From the NCBI GenBank assembly GCA_947000775.1, contig CAMQGK010000058.1, positions 3,788,001 to 3,852,000 on the forward strand: DNA of 64,000 nucleotides, given 5' to 3'. This document shows positions 63,265 through 64,000 of this stretch, piece by piece; position 1 is the first letter of the stretch; each line of letters opens with the position of its first letter. The notes below the pieces were generated by a model. That model saw nothing but the letters and a program-made list of their open reading frames with translations, searched no databases and was not told the DNA's origin. Source of the DNA: Pterois miles. Its lineage: Eukaryota; Chordata; Actinopteri; Perciformes; Scorpaenidae. The translations under genes were made by a program, and so were the position numbers.

Positions 63265-63988
63265 TCACTTTTCACTGCTCAGATACAAGTCTTTCCTCCT
63301 GTCACTGTGTCTGGATGAGCGTCTGTCCTCTCTGTGATGGTGGGAGGCGCTCCTCTCCCTGCTCCTGCTCCTTCTCCTCCGCCTGTCGCCCTCTAGTCTG
63401 CTGTGGGATCTCTCAGATCTCGGCGGGCTTCTGCTGCGCTGGCGTTGCCTCCACGATCGGTCTCCTTAACGCTCTGAGCGCCACCCGTCTCTGCGACTCC
63501 CCCTCACGCTGGCGATAAGTGCAGGTCCCTGTCGGCCTCCCGGAATTCATTGCCAGGGTTTTGAAATACGTGCAAGAAGTTACAGTGCTTCCCTTTAGGG
63601 CACTTCTTTCTGTCAAACAATCCTGAGAGAGGAAATACAAACACAACTGAACCTTGTGTCTCTGCAGGAATGTCAACAAGTGAAAATGCCACTCTTATTA
63701 TCAGTATGAATAACTCACCACATATAGCATTCTTCCAGCGTGTAACAGGACACAGCTCACAATGAAGCTGCCGACCTGCGTACCACCTCCCATTGAACCT
63801 GATGATGGCATCTTTACACTGCTCCTCTCTGGGCAGACAAAAGGACAGGATGAAGAGTTTTATCCAAAAATTCAAACAATGTACATTTTATTTATTTGGA
63901 AAAAGTTGTGGAGTGGCTATGTGATGACTTACGTGTCAAACTGAATGTAAACATTTCCTCTCAAGTGCGCTTCGTAATTGCAGCTCAC
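63265..63988 (-). pseudogene. zrsr2: ZRSR2-like pseudogene, unit 5, cut by window end
   Basis: Exons 63988-63933, 63828-63719 and 63622-63265 are present. The N-terminal exon would lie past 64000, so whether it carries the 72-bp deletion cannot be seen. Confidence 0.85.
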
Positions 63989-64000
63989 CTAAAAAAGGAA

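Larger units (their letters stand above)
59066..64000. repeat. Macrosatellite unit 5, cut by window end
   Basis: Fifth copy, truncated after 4,935 bp inside the ZRSR2 exon region. It carries the deletion seen in units 3 and 4 (junction near 60820). It shares one variant with unit 3 (GAAAGTG at 59183) and another with unit 1 only (CTTTTAAAAC near 60190), so it is a mosaic of unit types. Gene-free stretches 59849-61537 and 62259-62849 show no recognisable gene. Confidence 0.96.

Noticed and set aside
1..64000. CRISPR array or prokaryotic mobile system
   Set aside because: Repeats are either 14-kb units or eukaryotic minisatellites and microsatellites; there are no regular short repeats with unique spacers and no cas-like genes.

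Overview
The window is eukaryotic nuclear DNA and almost certainly from a teleost fish. It contains spliced gene pieces with GT-AG introns that match vertebrate genes (an EndoU-family endoribonuclease and the U2AF35-related splicing factor ZRSR2), a U1 snRNA-derived sequence, the 3' end of an L2-type LINE, a tRNA-derived SINE with the tail common in fish genomes, and long TA and GA microsatellites. There are no bacterial operons, ribosome-binding sites or CRISPR arrays.

The whole 64 kb is one head-to-tail tandem array of a very large unit (a macrosatellite). Units start at 1, 15490, 30358, 44721 and 59066, so four are complete (15,489, 14,868, 14,363 and 14,345 bp) and the fifth is cut by the window end. 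Units 3 and 4 are nearly identical. Unit 1 is the most diverged and the most complete. Differences are concentrated in a few places: a homopolymer-rich insertion (1629-1956), a progressive deletion around 2093-2622, a 72-bp deletion in the ZRSR2 N-terminal exon, the third arm of a GC-rich minisatellite, and microsatellite lengths.

Each unit has the same order (unit 1 coordinates): diverged subrepeat C (546-783); a featureless AT-rich stretch; EndoU pseudogene exons on + (2555-3837) with a poly(A) signal at 4052; a TA microsatellite and retroelement tail (4648-4777); ZRSR2 exons on - (6393 down to 5047), broken by a frameshift and a stop; a GA microsatellite (7067-7120); a 1.9-kb GC-rich minisatellite in alternating orientation (7225-9150); three - strand exons of an unidentified gene (11764 down to 9530) whose frame stays open across splice junctions in all four copies; an L2 LINE fragment inside its intron (10319-11315); a U1 snRNA fragment fused to a SINE (12247-12650); and nested 1.55-kb subrepeats A and B (12928 to the unit end), A holding a possible 5' coding exon on - (13744-13920).

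Two recognisable genes are dead in every copy with the same lesions, so the lesions predate amplification. The most interesting elements are the macrosatellite itself, the U1-SINE chimera, the conserved unidentified reading frame, and an inserted short element with a hammerhead-like core inside subrepeat B. The long proline-, arginine/glutamate- or tyrosine/isoleucine-rich reading frames are products of stop-poor repeats and are not annotated as genes.
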